DNA of 64,000 bases from Rossellomorea marisflavi (GTDB lineage Bacteria; Bacillota; Bacilli; Bacillales; Bacillaceae_B): assembly GCF_001274775.1 (NCBI RefSeq), contig NZ_LGUE01000001.1, positions 900,334 to 964,333 on the forward strand, written 5' to 3'. Under the pieces are notes generated by a model. The model made no database searches. It saw only the letters and a list, made by a program, of their open reading frames with translations, and was not told the DNA's origin. Shown piece by piece: positions 48,918 to 58,091 of the stretch (the first letter of the stretch is position 1; each line of letters starts with the position of its first letter). The position numbers and the translations under genes were made by a program.

Positions 48918-48946
48918 TTGTCACATTGTAAGTAATTTGAAATAAT
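48918..48946 (+). promoter_or_regulatory. Possible promoter of the 48983 small ORF and YdcF-like gene
   Basis: TTGTCA (48918-48923), 17 bases, AATAAT (48941-48946). Confidence 0.4.
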
Positions 48947-48982
48947 GGATAGGGTTGAATGAGAGTTCGGGAGTGATGAATC

Positions 48983-49141
48983 GTGAGTAACAGATGGTAT
49001 GGCTTCATCCTGCTAATTATTGGAGTCTATTCTTATTTTTCAGGGGAACTGGTGACATTTATTATGCTGTCCCTGATTCTGATCAGTTTAAATAATATCA
49101 ATCACACGTTGAAAAAGCGGCAAAGCGGCCGGGAAGGATGA
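48983..49141 (+). CDS. Small membrane protein (52 residues)
   Basis: GTG 48983 follows GGGAGTGATGAATC and opens a 52-codon frame encoding a hydrophobic hairpin (WYGFILLIIGVYSYFSG, LVTFIMLSLILISL) and a basic tail KKRQSGREG. The stop overlaps the next start as ATGA, the pattern of translationally coupled genes. No family recognised. Confidence 0.68.
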   Translation: MSNRWYGFILLIIGVYSYFSGELVTFIMLSLILISLNNINHTLKKRQSGREG

Positions 49142-49899
49142 AGATGAGGAGACTCAGAAATAAGTGGGCCCTGTTGAGCTTGGCTCTTCTTGGTGTTGTC
49201 ATGGCCATCCTGTTTTTTCAGGTGACGTTCGGCCTGTTATTCATATTAGTGAATGGGCTGATCATCTATATTTTGGCTGTACTTCGTTTGCGAAAACGAT
49301 TGTGGCCCTATCGATTGATAGGAGGCGCCTATCTTATTTTTGCCGTAACGTTTGCAGGGGTTGAGGGCTACATCTTGAAAGAAGCCTATGACGAAACAGG
49401 GAATCTTTCAGAGGACTACGGTGCGGTGCTGATCCTCGGTGCCGGATTAAAAGGAGAAGAACCTTCCAAAACGCTCCTGTCCCGCCTTGCTACAGGGGTA
49501 GAGGTCCTGAAGATCCGGGAAGATCTTCCTGTAGTGGTATCAGGAGGACAAGGTCCGGGAGAGTCCATCAGTGAGGCAAAGGCCATGGGTCGGCATCTGA
49601 TTGCCCACAGAATCGATGAGAGCCGGATCATATATGAAGATGCATCCACCAACACATATGAGAATATGCTGTATTCCCGGCGCGTCCTGGAAGATAGCGG
49701 ATTGAAGGAGGGGAAGGTCCTGATCGTGACCAATGACTTTCACCTGGCCAGGTCCAAAATGCTTGCCCGGGACGTTGGACTTGATGCCTCAGGGTATGCA
49801 GCTCCGACGCCATGGTTTGTGAGGGCCAACTATTACATCCGTGAATATTTCGCCATGGTCAAAACATTCCTGCTCGGAAGAGGTACGTTGGATGGATAA
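49138..49899 (+). CDS. YdcF/DUF218 family membrane protein
   Basis: A 253-residue protein with three hydrophobic N-terminal segments, then a DUF218 domain from about residue 95 (YGAVLILGAGLKGEEPS, LPVVVSGGQGPGESISEA, DASTNTYENMLYSRRVL, VTNDFHLARSKMLAR). The conserved Glu, Asn-Thr-x-Glu-Asn and Asn-Asp-x-His positions are intact. E. coli YdcF binds SAM and SanA/ElyC relatives act in envelope integrity, so an envelope role is plausible. It overlaps the tiny ORF upstream. Confidence 0.87.
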   Translation: MKMRRLRNKWALLSLALLGVVMAILFFQVTFGLLFILVNGLIIYILAVLRLRKRLWPYRLIGGAYLIFAVTFAGVEGYILKEAYDETGNLSEDYGAVLILGAGLKGEEPSKTLLSRLATGVEVLKIREDLPVVVSGGQGPGESISEAKAMGRHLIAHRIDESRIIYEDASTNTYENMLYSRRVLEDSGLKEGKVLIVTNDFHLARSKMLARDVGLDASGYAAPTPWFVRANYYIREYFAMVKTFLLGRGTLDG

Positions 49900-49920
49900 A
49901 TCATAAGGAGGAAGACTGAC

Positions 49921-50979
49921 ATGACGAGACGAATCCGGGACTACGGAGTCAAAATCGGGAGGATGCAAACCGGTGAAGAGAATTCTATCACCGATGTAAA
50001 GGGAGTGACGGTCGGCCATACGACAATCGATGATGGACCTCATCAAACCGGTGTCACAGCCATCCTGCCCCATCAGGGCTCACTTTTCAAAGATAAGCTC
50101 ATAGCCTCTTCCCATGTGATCAATGGCTTTGGTAAAAGCATGGGGTTGATCCAGATCAATGAACTGGGCACACTGGAAACGCCGATCATCCTGACGAATA
50201 CACTGAGTATCGGAGTAGCGGCTGATGCCCTGATTGATCATATGCTTGAACATAATCCGGAGATTGGCAGAACGACAGGGACGGTGAATCCGGTCGTCTG
50301 TGAATGCAATGATATGCTGCTGAATGATATCAGGGGCAAGGTGGTTCGGAAGGAGCATGTTCTCAATGCCATACATAGTGCTGAAAAACATGTAGAGGAA
50401 GGCAGTGTTGGAGCAGGGAGGGGAATGCTGTGCTATTCGTTGAAAGGAGGAATTGGTACTTCCTCTCGCATGATTTTCCTCGATCATGGTACCTACACCC
50501 TTGGCGTACTCGTACTCTCAAACTTTGGGATATTAAGCGATCTTATGGTGGGAGGGAATCCTGTAGGGGAAAAGCTGAAACTGGCCATCCTTCAGGAACG
50601 TGAGGAAAGGGATAAAGGATCCATCATCATTGTGGTAGCAACGGATCTGCCCGTCTCTGAAAGGCAGCTGCATCGGATCATCAAACGATCCGTTACCGGT
50701 TTATCACGCACGGGATCCATCATCACTACGGGAAGTGGCGAGGTGGTCATCGGCTTCTCCACCCACACCACCACTCCACATCATCCAAGCGGAAAGCTTT
50801 TATCCATTCCGGTCATCCATGAAGAGGATATGGACGTTGCATTCAGGGCTGTCGGGGAGGCAACCGAAGAGGCGGTCCTTAACTCCCTTGTTACGGCTAC
50901 CCATGTCGTCGGTCGTGATGGGAACGAAAGACCTGCATTCAAGGATCTGATTGAAAAATACGACATTCCGTTGGTTTAG
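49921..50979 (+). CDS. S58/P1 family peptidase (DmpA-like aminopeptidase)
   Basis: An N-terminal nucleophile hydrolase, 352 residues, made as a precursor that cleaves itself before a serine; here the site is DKGSIIIVVATD with Ser234 as the new N terminus. Other family points are GLIQINELGTLETPI and GSVGAGRGMLCYSLKGGIG. Members act as D-aminopeptidase/esterase (DmpA) or beta-peptidase (BapA). AAGGAGGAAGA precedes the ATG, 21 bases after the YdcF-like gene. Confidence 0.89.
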   Translation: MTRRIRDYGVKIGRMQTGEENSITDVKGVTVGHTTIDDGPHQTGVTAILPHQGSLFKDKLIASSHVINGFGKSMGLIQINELGTLETPIILTNTLSIGVAADALIDHMLEHNPEIGRTTGTVNPVVCECNDMLLNDIRGKVVRKEHVLNAIHSAEKHVEEGSVGAGRGMLCYSLKGGIGTSSRMIFLDHGTYTLGVLVLSNFGILSDLMVGGNPVGEKLKLAILQEREERDKGSIIIVVATDLPVSERQLHRIIKRSVTGLSRTGSIITTGSGEVVIGFSTHTTTPHHPSGKLLSIPVIHEEDMDVAFRAVGEATEEAVLNSLVTATHVVGRDGNERPAFKDLIEKYDIPLV

Positions 50980-51461
50980 TCTTGCTTCCGGATGATCCTG
51001 AGGTGAATGGGAAGGATGAATCTGAATACGATCAGGTAGAAGATCGGGGATATGTAAAGAATGAGGGGAGAAACCACCTTCATATATCCGACATACTCCA
51101 TGCCTGCCTGTATGAGGAAAGATAACAAAGTGAACAAAATCGAATGTCTCCAACGCTTTTCATATGGTGTCAGGTTCAGGTATAGAATGGCGAGAGAAGT
51201 AGGAACGAGTGTATAGCTAAGCACCTCACCGATGCCTGTTATCTTGGCATCTCCCAGGTCGACCCAGTCAAGGACCCTCATGACCAGCACATCTGAAAGC
51301 CATGCGGCTAAGCCAACGACGCCGAATGTAATATATAGTTCCACCCAAGATATCAAACGTTTCGGCTGAATCAGCATGCATAGAGCCAATATCAGGCTGA
51401 CCGTGAGGGGAAACCACAGCCCTTCGGCACCAAAATCCAGTCTGTGGATGATTTTTTCCAT
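50976..51461 (-). CDS. Polytopic membrane protein of unknown function
   Basis: A 161-residue protein with five hydrophobic segments (LWFPLTVSLILALCML, LYITFGVVGLAAWLSDVLV, LVPTSLAILYLNL, ILFTLLSFLIQAGMEYVGY, PLILYISPIFYLIVFRF). The GMEYVGY element and overall plan resemble CBO0543-like proteins such as the one at 26371-26913, but similarity is weak. It overlaps the end of the S58 peptidase gene by 4 bases on the opposite strand. Confidence 0.62.
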   Translation of the reverse strand: MEKIIHRLDFGAEGLWFPLTVSLILALCMLIQPKRLISWVELYITFGVVGLAAWLSDVLVMRVLDWVDLGDAKITGIGEVLSYTLVPTSLAILYLNLTPYEKRWRHSILFTLLSFLIQAGMEYVGYMKVVSPLILYISPIFYLIVFRFILPIHLRIIRKQD

Positions 51462-51557
51462 AATGATAGCAGCTCCTTGAATCCTAGTGAGTTAGGGTAC
51501 TATCGTATAGTATGATGAAATGCCCTTCATCTTATCCGTCTGAAAGGAGGAAGGAAG

Positions 51558-51713
51558 ATGACATTCAGCACCATTTTCATTCTGCTCGTGATCGGTCTCA
51601 TTTTGATGGCATTGGGGGCTTGGCGTCACAGCATAGGGATCATCGTTCTGTCAATGATTCCATTTTTTGTAGGATTATGGGGCATTTATTCTGTTTTTCT
51701 TAACGGCATGTAA
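51558..51713 (+). CDS. Small membrane protein (51 residues)
   Basis: ATG 51558 follows AAAGGAGGAAGGAAG and begins a 51-codon frame with two hydrophobic segments (FILLVIGLILMALGAW and GIIVLSMIPFFVGLWGI) joined by RHS. No family recognised. A second short frame follows after 24 bases. Confidence 0.66.
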   Translation: MTFSTIFILLVIGLILMALGAWRHSIGIIVLSMIPFFVGLWGIYSVFLNGM

Positions 51714-51737
51714 ACATACTCAAGGGGGGGTGGAAGA

Positions 51738-51872
51738 GTGGGGACATTGGGCATCCTAACATTATGTATGAGCATAGCGGGGCTCGTTGCCTTTACCAAC
51801 ATGATCGTTTTATCCATACGATTGTCAAAGGTACAGGGGGACCTGAAGAGATTGAAAGAAAAAATGAAATGA
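51738..51872 (+). CDS. Small single-span protein (44 residues)
   Basis: GTG 51738 has GGGGGG 7 bases before and encodes an N-terminal hydrophobic segment (LGILTLCMSIAGLVAFTNMIV) and a charged amphipathic helix RLSKVQGDLKRLKEKMK. Its stop is the beginning of a terminator. It looks like a membrane-tethered short coiled coil. No family recognised. Confidence 0.55.
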   Translation: MGTLGILTLCMSIAGLVAFTNMIVLSIRLSKVQGDLKRLKEKMK

Positions 51873-51912
51873 AAAAGGTGCACGGCTTCTTCTGAAGTCT
51901 GTGCACCTTTTT
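51872..51912. terminator. Bidirectional terminator
   Basis: AAAAAGGTGCAC and GTGCACCTTTTT form a 12-bp stem between convergent genes. Confidence 0.9.
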
Positions 51913-51914
51913 GA

Positions 51915-53375
51915 TTAGGAAGAGCTCATCGGGTGATCGACTTTCACCCGTTTGACGAACAGTCCGACGATGAATCCGACAACTGCGGCGATAATGGCGA
52001 ATAGGAATGCATTTTGTACACCTGATGTGAATGCAAGAAGCGGGGTCAACGGATTCGAGAGATCCGCACCGCCTTCCATATAAGATTTCACACCAGAAGA
52101 AAGAATCGAGATTGCAACAGCCGTTCCGATGGCACCTGCAACTTGTTGAAGGGTGTTCATGATGGCCGTTCCATCAGGATAAAGCTCAGGTGGCAGTTGA
52201 TTCAACCCATTTGTCTGGGCCGGCATCATGATCATGGATACACCGATCATGAGCAGGATGTGCATCCCGACAATGAAGTAGGAAGACGTATCAAGGTCCA
52301 CTGTATAGAAACCGGCAAGTGATGCGATGACGATGGCAAGGCCAGGTATGACCAGCCATTTAGGACCGAAGCGGTCGAACAGGCTTCCCATGATCGGGGA
52401 TAGCAATCCATTGATGATCCCACCCGGCAATAAGAGAAGACCGGCGGCAAATGTCGTCATGGCAAGTGACGTTTGCAAGTATAGTGGAAGCAGGATCATG
52501 GACGACAGAATGACCATCATGCAGATCAAAACAAGCAGCAATCCGACAACGAACATTGGGTATTTGAACGTCTTTAGGTTCAGCATCGGCTGAACCATGG
52601 TTCGCTGTCTAAGACAGAAGACGATAAGCCCGATGACTCCGGCTGCAATGGAAATGATGACGACAGGTTCACTCCAACCTCCGCCTTCACCAGCTGAACT
52701 GAAGCCATACACAACACCTCCGAATCCGATCGTGGAAAGGATGATGGATACAATATCGATTTTTGGCCTGGTCGGTGTCGATACATTTTGCATGAAGAAA
52801 ATACCGAAAACCAGTGCAACCAAAAGAAATGGAAGCGATATCCAGAAGATCCAGTGCCATGTCAGGGATTCAAGGATCAAGCCGGACAGCGTAGGACCTA
52901 CCGCCGGTGCAAACATGATGACGAGTCCCATGAGCCCCATGATCTTACCGCGCTTATGAGGCGGAACGATTAAGAGAATGGTGTTAAACATCAATGGAAG
53001 CATCAGTGCGGTACCCATTGCCTGCACGACACGTGCCACCATCAGGAAGCCGAAACTCGGTGCGATGGCTGCTATGAAGGTTCCGATGATCGAGAAGACC
53101 AATGATACGACGAAGAGTTGTCTCGTCGTGAACCATTGCAGGATCAGTCCGGAGACAGGTACCAAAATACCAAGGGTAAGAAGGTAACCCGTTGTCAGCC
53201 ATTGAGCGGTTGTTTCATGAATGCCGAAGTCCTGGATTAGATTGCTCAATGCCATGTTCAGCGCCGTTTCACTGAACAGGCCGATGAATCCGGCGATAAG
53301 AAAGGATGTGAGGATCGGGAAAACCTTAAAGATTCCCTCGCTCTGTGTAGATGTGTTCGATTGACTATGACTCAT
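51915..53375 (-). CDS. DHA2-type multidrug MFS transporter (LmrB/EmrB-like)
   Basis: A 486-residue, 14-helix drug:proton antiporter. Motif A-like LILQWFTTRQLFVVSL, motif C FAPAVGPTLSGLI and the TNGLNQLPPELYPDGTA loop near residue 395 are typical of LmrB/Mdr. It overlaps the TetR gene upstream by 4 bases, forming an lmrAB-like operon. The substrate is probably a hydrophobic drug such as lincomycin or puromycin as in B. subtilis, but this is inference. Confidence 0.9.
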   Translation of the reverse strand: MSHSQSNTSTQSEGIFKVFPILTSFLIAGFIGLFSETALNMALSNLIQDFGIHETTAQWLTTGYLLTLGILVPVSGLILQWFTTRQLFVVSLVFSIIGTFIAAIAPSFGFLMVARVVQAMGTALMLPLMFNTILLIVPPHKRGKIMGLMGLVIMFAPAVGPTLSGLILESLTWHWIFWISLPFLLVALVFGIFFMQNVSTPTRPKIDIVSIILSTIGFGGVVYGFSSAGEGGGWSEPVVIISIAAGVIGLIVFCLRQRTMVQPMLNLKTFKYPMFVVGLLLVLICMMVILSSMILLPLYLQTSLAMTTFAAGLLLLPGGIINGLLSPIMGSLFDRFGPKWLVIPGLAIVIASLAGFYTVDLDTSSYFIVGMHILLMIGVSMIMMPAQTNGLNQLPPELYPDGTAIMNTLQQVAGAIGTAVAISILSSGVKSYMEGGADLSNPLTPLLAFTSGVQNAFLFAIIAAVVGFIVGLFVKRVKVDHPMSSS

Positions 53376-53968
53376 ATTTGAATGTCCTCCTGTACTGAAT
53401 TCTCTCTATGAAGTAGGATAGGTATTTGCTCAGCAATGATGCGAAGAGTATCTCCGTTTCCGGCAATCAACGAAATGGTGGTGGCACCTTCTAGTAGGAC
53501 ATTGATTGTAATGGCAAGTGTCCCGGCTGCTTTTTCCGGATACCCCCTTGAAATCAATGCATCGGCATAAAGCCCCTGCCATTCTTTAAAAGCCAGTTCA
53601 CATGTAGATCGCAACTCTTCATGGGTAGCCGCTGTTTCGGACGCAAGGGTCCCGATCTTCAGCCATTCCGTGTCGTTATCAGAATCGTAAAAGTCAGCGA
53701 TATTAAGGATATGTCGTCGAAAGGCTTCGGATGCATCTTTATCCTGTTGAAGATCCAATTTTGTCTGTTCGACAATATGTTCTTTTACAAGCTTGATCGC
53801 TTCTTGGGCAATCTGCTCTTTCCCGTTCGGGAAATGGTAATAAAGAGAACCTTTCGGTGTCCCGCTCACTTCGATGATCTGATTGATTCCGGTGCCGTGA
53901 TAGCCTTGTTTTTGAAATAGCTGTGCTGCCGTTTCAAGAATCAGCCGCTTTGTAGGATTATTCTTCAT
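53372..53968 (-). CDS. TetR-family repressor (LmrA/YxaF-like)
   Basis: A 198-residue repressor with the helix-turn-helix TGINQIIEVSGTPKGSLYYHF near residue 25 and a YxaF/LmrA-type C-terminal domain (WLKIGTLASETAATHEELR). The short PTKRLILETAAQLFQKQG start and PKGSLYYHFPNGKE are distinctive of this subgroup. It precedes the efflux gene it presumably represses, and a site like the LmrA box lies just upstream. Confidence 0.9.
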   Translation of the reverse strand: MKNNPTKRLILETAAQLFQKQGYHGTGINQIIEVSGTPKGSLYYHFPNGKEQIAQEAIKLVKEHIVEQTKLDLQQDKDASEAFRRHILNIADFYDSDNDTEWLKIGTLASETAATHEELRSTCELAFKEWQGLYADALISRGYPEKAAGTLAITINVLLEGATTISLIAGNGDTLRIIAEQIPILLHRENSVQEDIQI

Positions 53969-53989
53969 TGAACGCTCACCTTTACAAGA

Positions 53990-54009
53990 AATTATAGAGA
54001 TTGGTCTAC
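53990..54009 (-). promoter_or_regulatory. LmrA/YxaF-type operator
   Basis: On the minus strand the sequence is GTAGACCAATCTCTATAATT, close to the LmrA/YxaF box as I recall it (ATAGACCAGTCACTATATTT). It lies 22 bases upstream of the repressor start codon. Confidence 0.65.
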
Positions 54010-54132
54010 ATAAATATACTCAATCTTTCCTTCGGTAGTCAAACAAAAAAATCCATATGTTTAATTTCGTCCTTCAAAAGGGAAAATGGAGGAGTGTATC
54101 ATCAAGTGATTGAACTAAAGGAGTGAAGCAAG

Positions 54133-55065
54133 ATGAAGAATAAGGTGAACCTGGGACATTCAGATGTGAAAGTCTTTCCCATTGGACTTGGAACCAACGC
54201 AGTGGGAGGGCATAATTTGTTCCCGAATCTTGATGAGGAAGAAGGGAAAAAAATTGTCAGGACAGCTCTCGATCATGGAGTGAACCTGCTCGACACCGCA
54301 TTTATCTATGGTCCGGAGCGGTCGGAGGAGTTGGTCGGAGAAGTCATCAAAGACTATAAGAGAGAGGACTTGGCCATCGCGACAAAAGCCGCCCATCAGC
54401 TGGATGGAGAAGGAAATGTCACCATCACAAACTCTCCGGCATTTCTTAAACAATCAGTCGATGCTGCTTTGACACGACTGAAGACGGATTATATCGACCT
54501 TTTCTATATCCATTTTCCTGACGAAGATACGCCAAAGGATGAAGCAGTCGGTGCATTGAAAGAAATGAAGGATCAAGGGAAGATCCGGGCGATCGGTGTT
54601 TCAAATTTCGACCTTGGTCAGCTGAAAGAAGCGAACAAGGACGGCCATGTGGACGTACTGCAAGCTGAATACAATCTTTTTAAACGATCAGCTGAGAAAG
54701 AGCTGCTTCCCTATACAGATCAGCATGGGATCACATTCATCCCGTACTTCCCCCTCGAAGCGGGACTTCTAACGGGCAAATACAAGGAATCCGACACGTT
54801 TGAAGACCTTCGTAAAGATATGCCAAATTTTCAGGGCAGCACATTTACGTCCAACCTTCAAAAGGTAGAGGAACTAAGGAAGCTTGCAGATGAAAAAGGC
54901 GTGGAAATCAGCCAGGTCGTCCTGGCCTGGTATATCTCCCGGCCATCCCTTGATGTGTTGATTCCAGGCGCGAAGAGAAGTGATCAAGTCGTACGGAATC
55001 TCAAAACAGGGGATGTGACCCTTTCAGATAGCGAAATAGCGTTCATCGATCGGGTATTTTCCTGA
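54133..55065 (+). CDS. Aldo/keto reductase (IolS/YccK-like)
   Basis: A 310-residue NADP-dependent (beta/alpha)8 reductase closely resembling B. subtilis Iol[20 protein letters not shown] at the N terminus, [19 protein letters not shown] (Asp and Tyr of the tetrad) near residue 55, Lys in IATKAAHQ and His in FYIHFPDE. The ATG follows AAGGAGTGAAGCAAG. No inositol genes are nearby, so I leave the symbol open. Confidence 0.9.
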   Translation: MKNKVNLGHSDVKVFPIGLGTNAVGGHNLFPNLDEEEGKKIVRTALDHGVNLLDTAFIYGPERSEELVGEVIKDYKREDLAIATKAAHQLDGEGNVTITNSPAFLKQSVDAALTRLKTDYIDLFYIHFPDEDTPKDEAVGALKEMKDQGKIRAIGVSNFDLGQLKEANKDGHVDVLQAEYNLFKRSAEKELLPYTDQHGITFIPYFPLEAGLLTGKYKESDTFEDLRKDMPNFQGSTFTSNLQKVEELRKLADEKGVEISQVVLAWYISRPSLDVLIPGAKRSDQVVRNLKTGDVTLSDSEIAFIDRVFS

Positions 55066-55074
55066 TTTATTCAT

Positions 55075-55105
55075 GACCCGGCAGCTCAATAGCTGCCGGG
55101 TTTAT
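55075..55105 (+). terminator. Terminator of the aldo/keto reductase gene
   Basis: ACCCGGCAGCT, CAAT, AGCTGCCGGGT, then TTATC. Confidence 0.82.
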
Positions 55106-55230
55106 CATGTTTTAGAGCTGACGATCTCTTACATCCCCCGTATGATCCGAAGTTAATGGTAGAAAAATAGAGAAATTTTCTATACACTAGATAATGTTAC
55201 GTTTTTCACATAAAGGAAGTGTCGTAGAAA

Positions 55231-57411
55231 GTGAGAAAAAACAGCAAGAAATCCAAGAAAAAAAGGATCGTCCCCATGAGGATGAACCTGTTGTTCCTTT
55301 CAGTGTTCTTATTGTTTTCCCTGCTCGAGATGAGACTGGGTTTCGTGCAGATCGTCCACGGTGAAAACTATAAAAACGAAGTGGAACGAACGGAGGATGT
55401 TGTCGTCAAGACGAGTGTTCCACGCGGTAAGATTTATGACCGGTACGGGAATGTCATCGTAGATAACGTCCCTCTCAACGCCATTACATATACAAGGACA
55501 AGTACGACTTCCATCGATGAAATGATCGAAGTGGCAACGAACTTATCCAAGTACATCACAATGGATACGAAAGGCGTGACCGTTCGCGACAAAAAGGACT
55601 ACTGGATCACCAAGCATCCGAAAAAGGCGGAAGCCCTCGTCGCAAAGAATGAAGTCCAGAAGCTTCAAGCGGATGAGGAATTATCCTCTGATGACGTAAA
55701 TGATAAGGTCTACAAGATGAAGTTGGACCGTATCACGGATAAGGAACTTGATTCTTTGACAAAGAAAGACCTTCAGATCATCTCGATCTATCGTCAGTTT
55801 GCTGGAGGATATGCCCTGAACCCGCAAATCGTCAAAAACGAAAACGTCACGACCGAAGAATTCTCCAAAGTCAGCGAACACTTGAGTGAACTTCCGGGAG
55901 TGAATACAACAACGGACTGGAAGCGAGCCTATGTATTCGACGATACGCTCAGGACCATCCTCGGGAATGTATCTTCATCGAAAGAAGGACTCCCGAAGAA
56001 TCTGATCGATGCGTATCTTGCTGAAGGATACAACCGCAATGACCGCGTCGGAAAAAGCTATGTTGAACTGCAGTATGAAGATGTACTGCAAGGTCAGAAA
56101 GAGCAGATCCAGGACATCACGAAGAATGGAAGCGTCATTGATTCCAAACTCGTGCAGTCTGGCCACAGCGGGAAGGATGTTGTCCTGACGATCGACATGG
56201 ACCTACAGCGGGAAGTGGAAAAGATCATTGAGGATGAGTTGTCCAAGCAGGTCGCCCACAGGGACGTGTCACCGAATCTTGACCGGGCATTCGTGGTAAT
56301 GATGAATCCAAATACTGGTGAAGTCCTTTCCATGGCAGGAAAACAGTATGTAAAGAATAGCAAGACGGGGAAATACGAGCTTCAAGATGCCGCTCTCGGG
56401 ACGTTCACCTCTTCATATGAAGTAGGCTCAGCCGTTAAGGGTGCAACCGTCCTGACGGGGTATATGACGGGGAATCTGACCCCTGGAGAGACACTGATCG
56501 ATGAACCTCTTCATATCAAAGGGACACCCGTCAAGTCATCATGGTTCAACAAATACGGCCAAATGCCGATTGATGACCGATTCGCTCTCAGGATCTCTTC
56601 CAACTCCTATATGTGGAAAGTGGCTCTCAGAGTTGCCGGCGCAGAATATGTCCCGAATGAACCGATTGTCAATAACCCTCAGGCATTCTCTGTATTCCGT
56701 AACCACTTTGCCCAGTTCGGATTGGGTGTGCAGACCGGGTTGGACCTTCCAGGTGAATCATCCGGACTGAAAGGGACAGCAACAGATCCAGGATTCCTGC
56801 TGGATTATGCGATCGGGCAGTTTGATACGTATACCACGATGCAGCTTGCTCAATATGTATCCACAATCGCAAACGGTGGATACCGGATTGAACCTCATGT
56901 GATGAAAGAGATCAGGGAACCCTCTGAAGATAAGAAGCGGCTGGGATCCATCGTATATGAAGATGAGCCGAAAGTGTTAAATCGGATAGATGCCACGTCA
57001 GCTCAGATCAACCATGTACAGCTTGGATTCCACGATGTCTATCATCTTCCGAGAGGGACTGCGTATACCGAGTTCAAAAGCGCCCCATATGATGCGTCAG
57101 GAAAATCAGGGACCGCTGAAACGTATGTGAACGGTCAATTGAACTACAATACAACGATCATCGGATATGCACCTTCTGATAACCCTGAAGTGTCGTATGC
57201 CGTTGTCATCCCATACTCACACATCCAGGCGAGCGGGGTATCCGATCCATACTTGGACAAAAAGATCGGCAAGCGCGTGATGGATAAATATTTCGAACTT
57301 AAGAAAGAACGTGCAAAATCCTCTGAACATACGAATGATGTGAATAAGAAAATCGAGAATGCAGACGATGCTGAAAAGCAGACGAAGCAGGAGAGAAAAG
57401 AAAGCAACTGA
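55231..57411 (+). CDS. Class B penicillin-binding protein 2 (PbpA/PbpH type)
   Basis: Transpeptidase for lateral wall synthesis, 726 residues. A cytoplasmic Lys-rich start and one anchor (MNLLFLSVFLLFSLLEMRLGF, residues about 18-38), then the PBP dimerisation domain (PRGKIYDRYGN) and the transpeptidase domain. Active-site motifs: SxxK in YEVGSAVKG (near residue 393), SxN in RISSNSYM and KTG-type GKSGTAETY (near 624). The last 40 residues are charged and low-complexity. The GTG start follows AAGGAAGTG. Orthologs in B. subtilis are PbpA and PbpH, needed redundantly for rod shape. Confidence 0.93.
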   Translation: MRKNSKKSKKKRIVPMRMNLLFLSVFLLFSLLEMRLGFVQIVHGENYKNEVERTEDVVVKTSVPRGKIYDRYGNVIVDNVPLNAITYTRTSTTSIDEMIEVATNLSKYITMDTKGVTVRDKKDYWITKHPKKAEALVAKNEVQKLQADEELSSDDVNDKVYKMKLDRITDKELDSLTKKDLQIISIYRQFAGGYALNPQIVKNENVTTEEFSKVSEHLSELPGVNTTTDWKRAYVFDDTLRTILGNVSSSKEGLPKNLIDAYLAEGYNRNDRVGKSYVELQYEDVLQGQKEQIQDITKNGSVIDSKLVQSGHSGKDVVLTIDMDLQREVEKIIEDELSKQVAHRDVSPNLDRAFVVMMNPNTGEVLSMAGKQYVKNSKTGKYELQDAALGTFTSSYEVGSAVKGATVLTGYMTGNLTPGETLIDEPLHIKGTPVKSSWFNKYGQMPIDDRFALRISSNSYMWKVALRVAGAEYVPNEPIVNNPQAFSVFRNHFAQFGLGVQTGLDLPGESSGLKGTATDPGFLLDYAIGQFDTYTTMQLAQYVSTIANGGYRIEPHVMKEIREPSEDKKRLGSIVYEDEPKVLNRIDATSAQINHVQLGFHDVYHLPRGTAYTEFKSAPYDASGKSGTAETYVNGQLNYNTTIIGYAPSDNPEVSYAVVIPYSHIQASGVSDPYLDKKIGKRVMDKYFELKKERAKSSEHTNDVNKKIENADDAEKQTKQERKESN

Positions 57412-57417
57412 TTGTTG

Positions 57418-57447
57418 GACCCCTTTCATTTGAAAGGGGTCTTTTTC
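57418..57447 (+). terminator. Terminator of the PBP gene
   Basis: GACCCCTTTCA, TT, TGAAAGGGGTC, then TTTTTC. Confidence 0.92.
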
Positions 57448-57570
57448 ATTCATGCAGTCATCTTTATAATCTTTACAAACTCTTCATGGAATCCTTACAC
57501 ACAAGGAGCTTGGCATCCGTTATAGTAAAGGTATGAAAGATAAGGACATTATCAATTGGAGGGATTCATC

Positions 57571-57984
57571 ATGACCCATCTGACCGAATTGATCAACCAC
57601 CACATCGTTACAGCGGAAGTGCTTTATAAGGATTGGAAAAAATCCAGGGATGTCATCGATCATCAAGTCGAACAGTTGGAATTTTTATCTCTCAAATATT
57701 ATCCTGCATGTGAGTGGTATTTCCAACACGATTACCCGTTCAAGCACCCTTCCATTGAAGCAGAAGCCTATTTCGGACCGATCCTTGGATATGATGAACA
57801 AAAAAATGACCTGTACGTATACCACGTTATGGATTTGAACGTAAAACGCATCAATCTCGATACGAACACCAAAACCGTAGTGTCATTTACAGAGCTGGTG
57901 AATGAAGGTTTTTATGAAGATGCATGCACAGGATTCAGTCATATCGAAGTTCTCACGGATTTCCAACTTGATCATCAACTGTAG
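57571..57984 (+). CDS. Hypothetical protein, 137 residues
   Basis: Soluble, acidic and rich in aromatic residues and histidine (HLTELINHHIVTAEVLY, YYPACEWYFQHDYPFKHPS, LYVYHVMDLNVKRI). No signal or membrane segment. The ATG at 57571 is 8 bases after GGAGG; the frame from 57556 overlaps that site. I recognise no family, though it behaves like a conserved small Bacillus protein. Confidence 0.7.
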   Translation: MTHLTELINHHIVTAEVLYKDWKKSRDVIDHQVEQLEFLSLKYYPACEWYFQHDYPFKHPSIEAEAYFGPILGYDEQKNDLYVYHVMDLNVKRINLDTNTKTVVSFTELVNEGFYEDACTGFSHIEVLTDFQLDHQL

Positions 57985-58091
57985 AAGCCTTGGAGCCACG
58001 ATGCCCCGGGCTTTTTTAATGCCTGCGTCCCGGGCGCGCAAAAACACTGTGAAACTGTTTTGAATAGGATGGGGGAGAGAGGAGGGAACTC

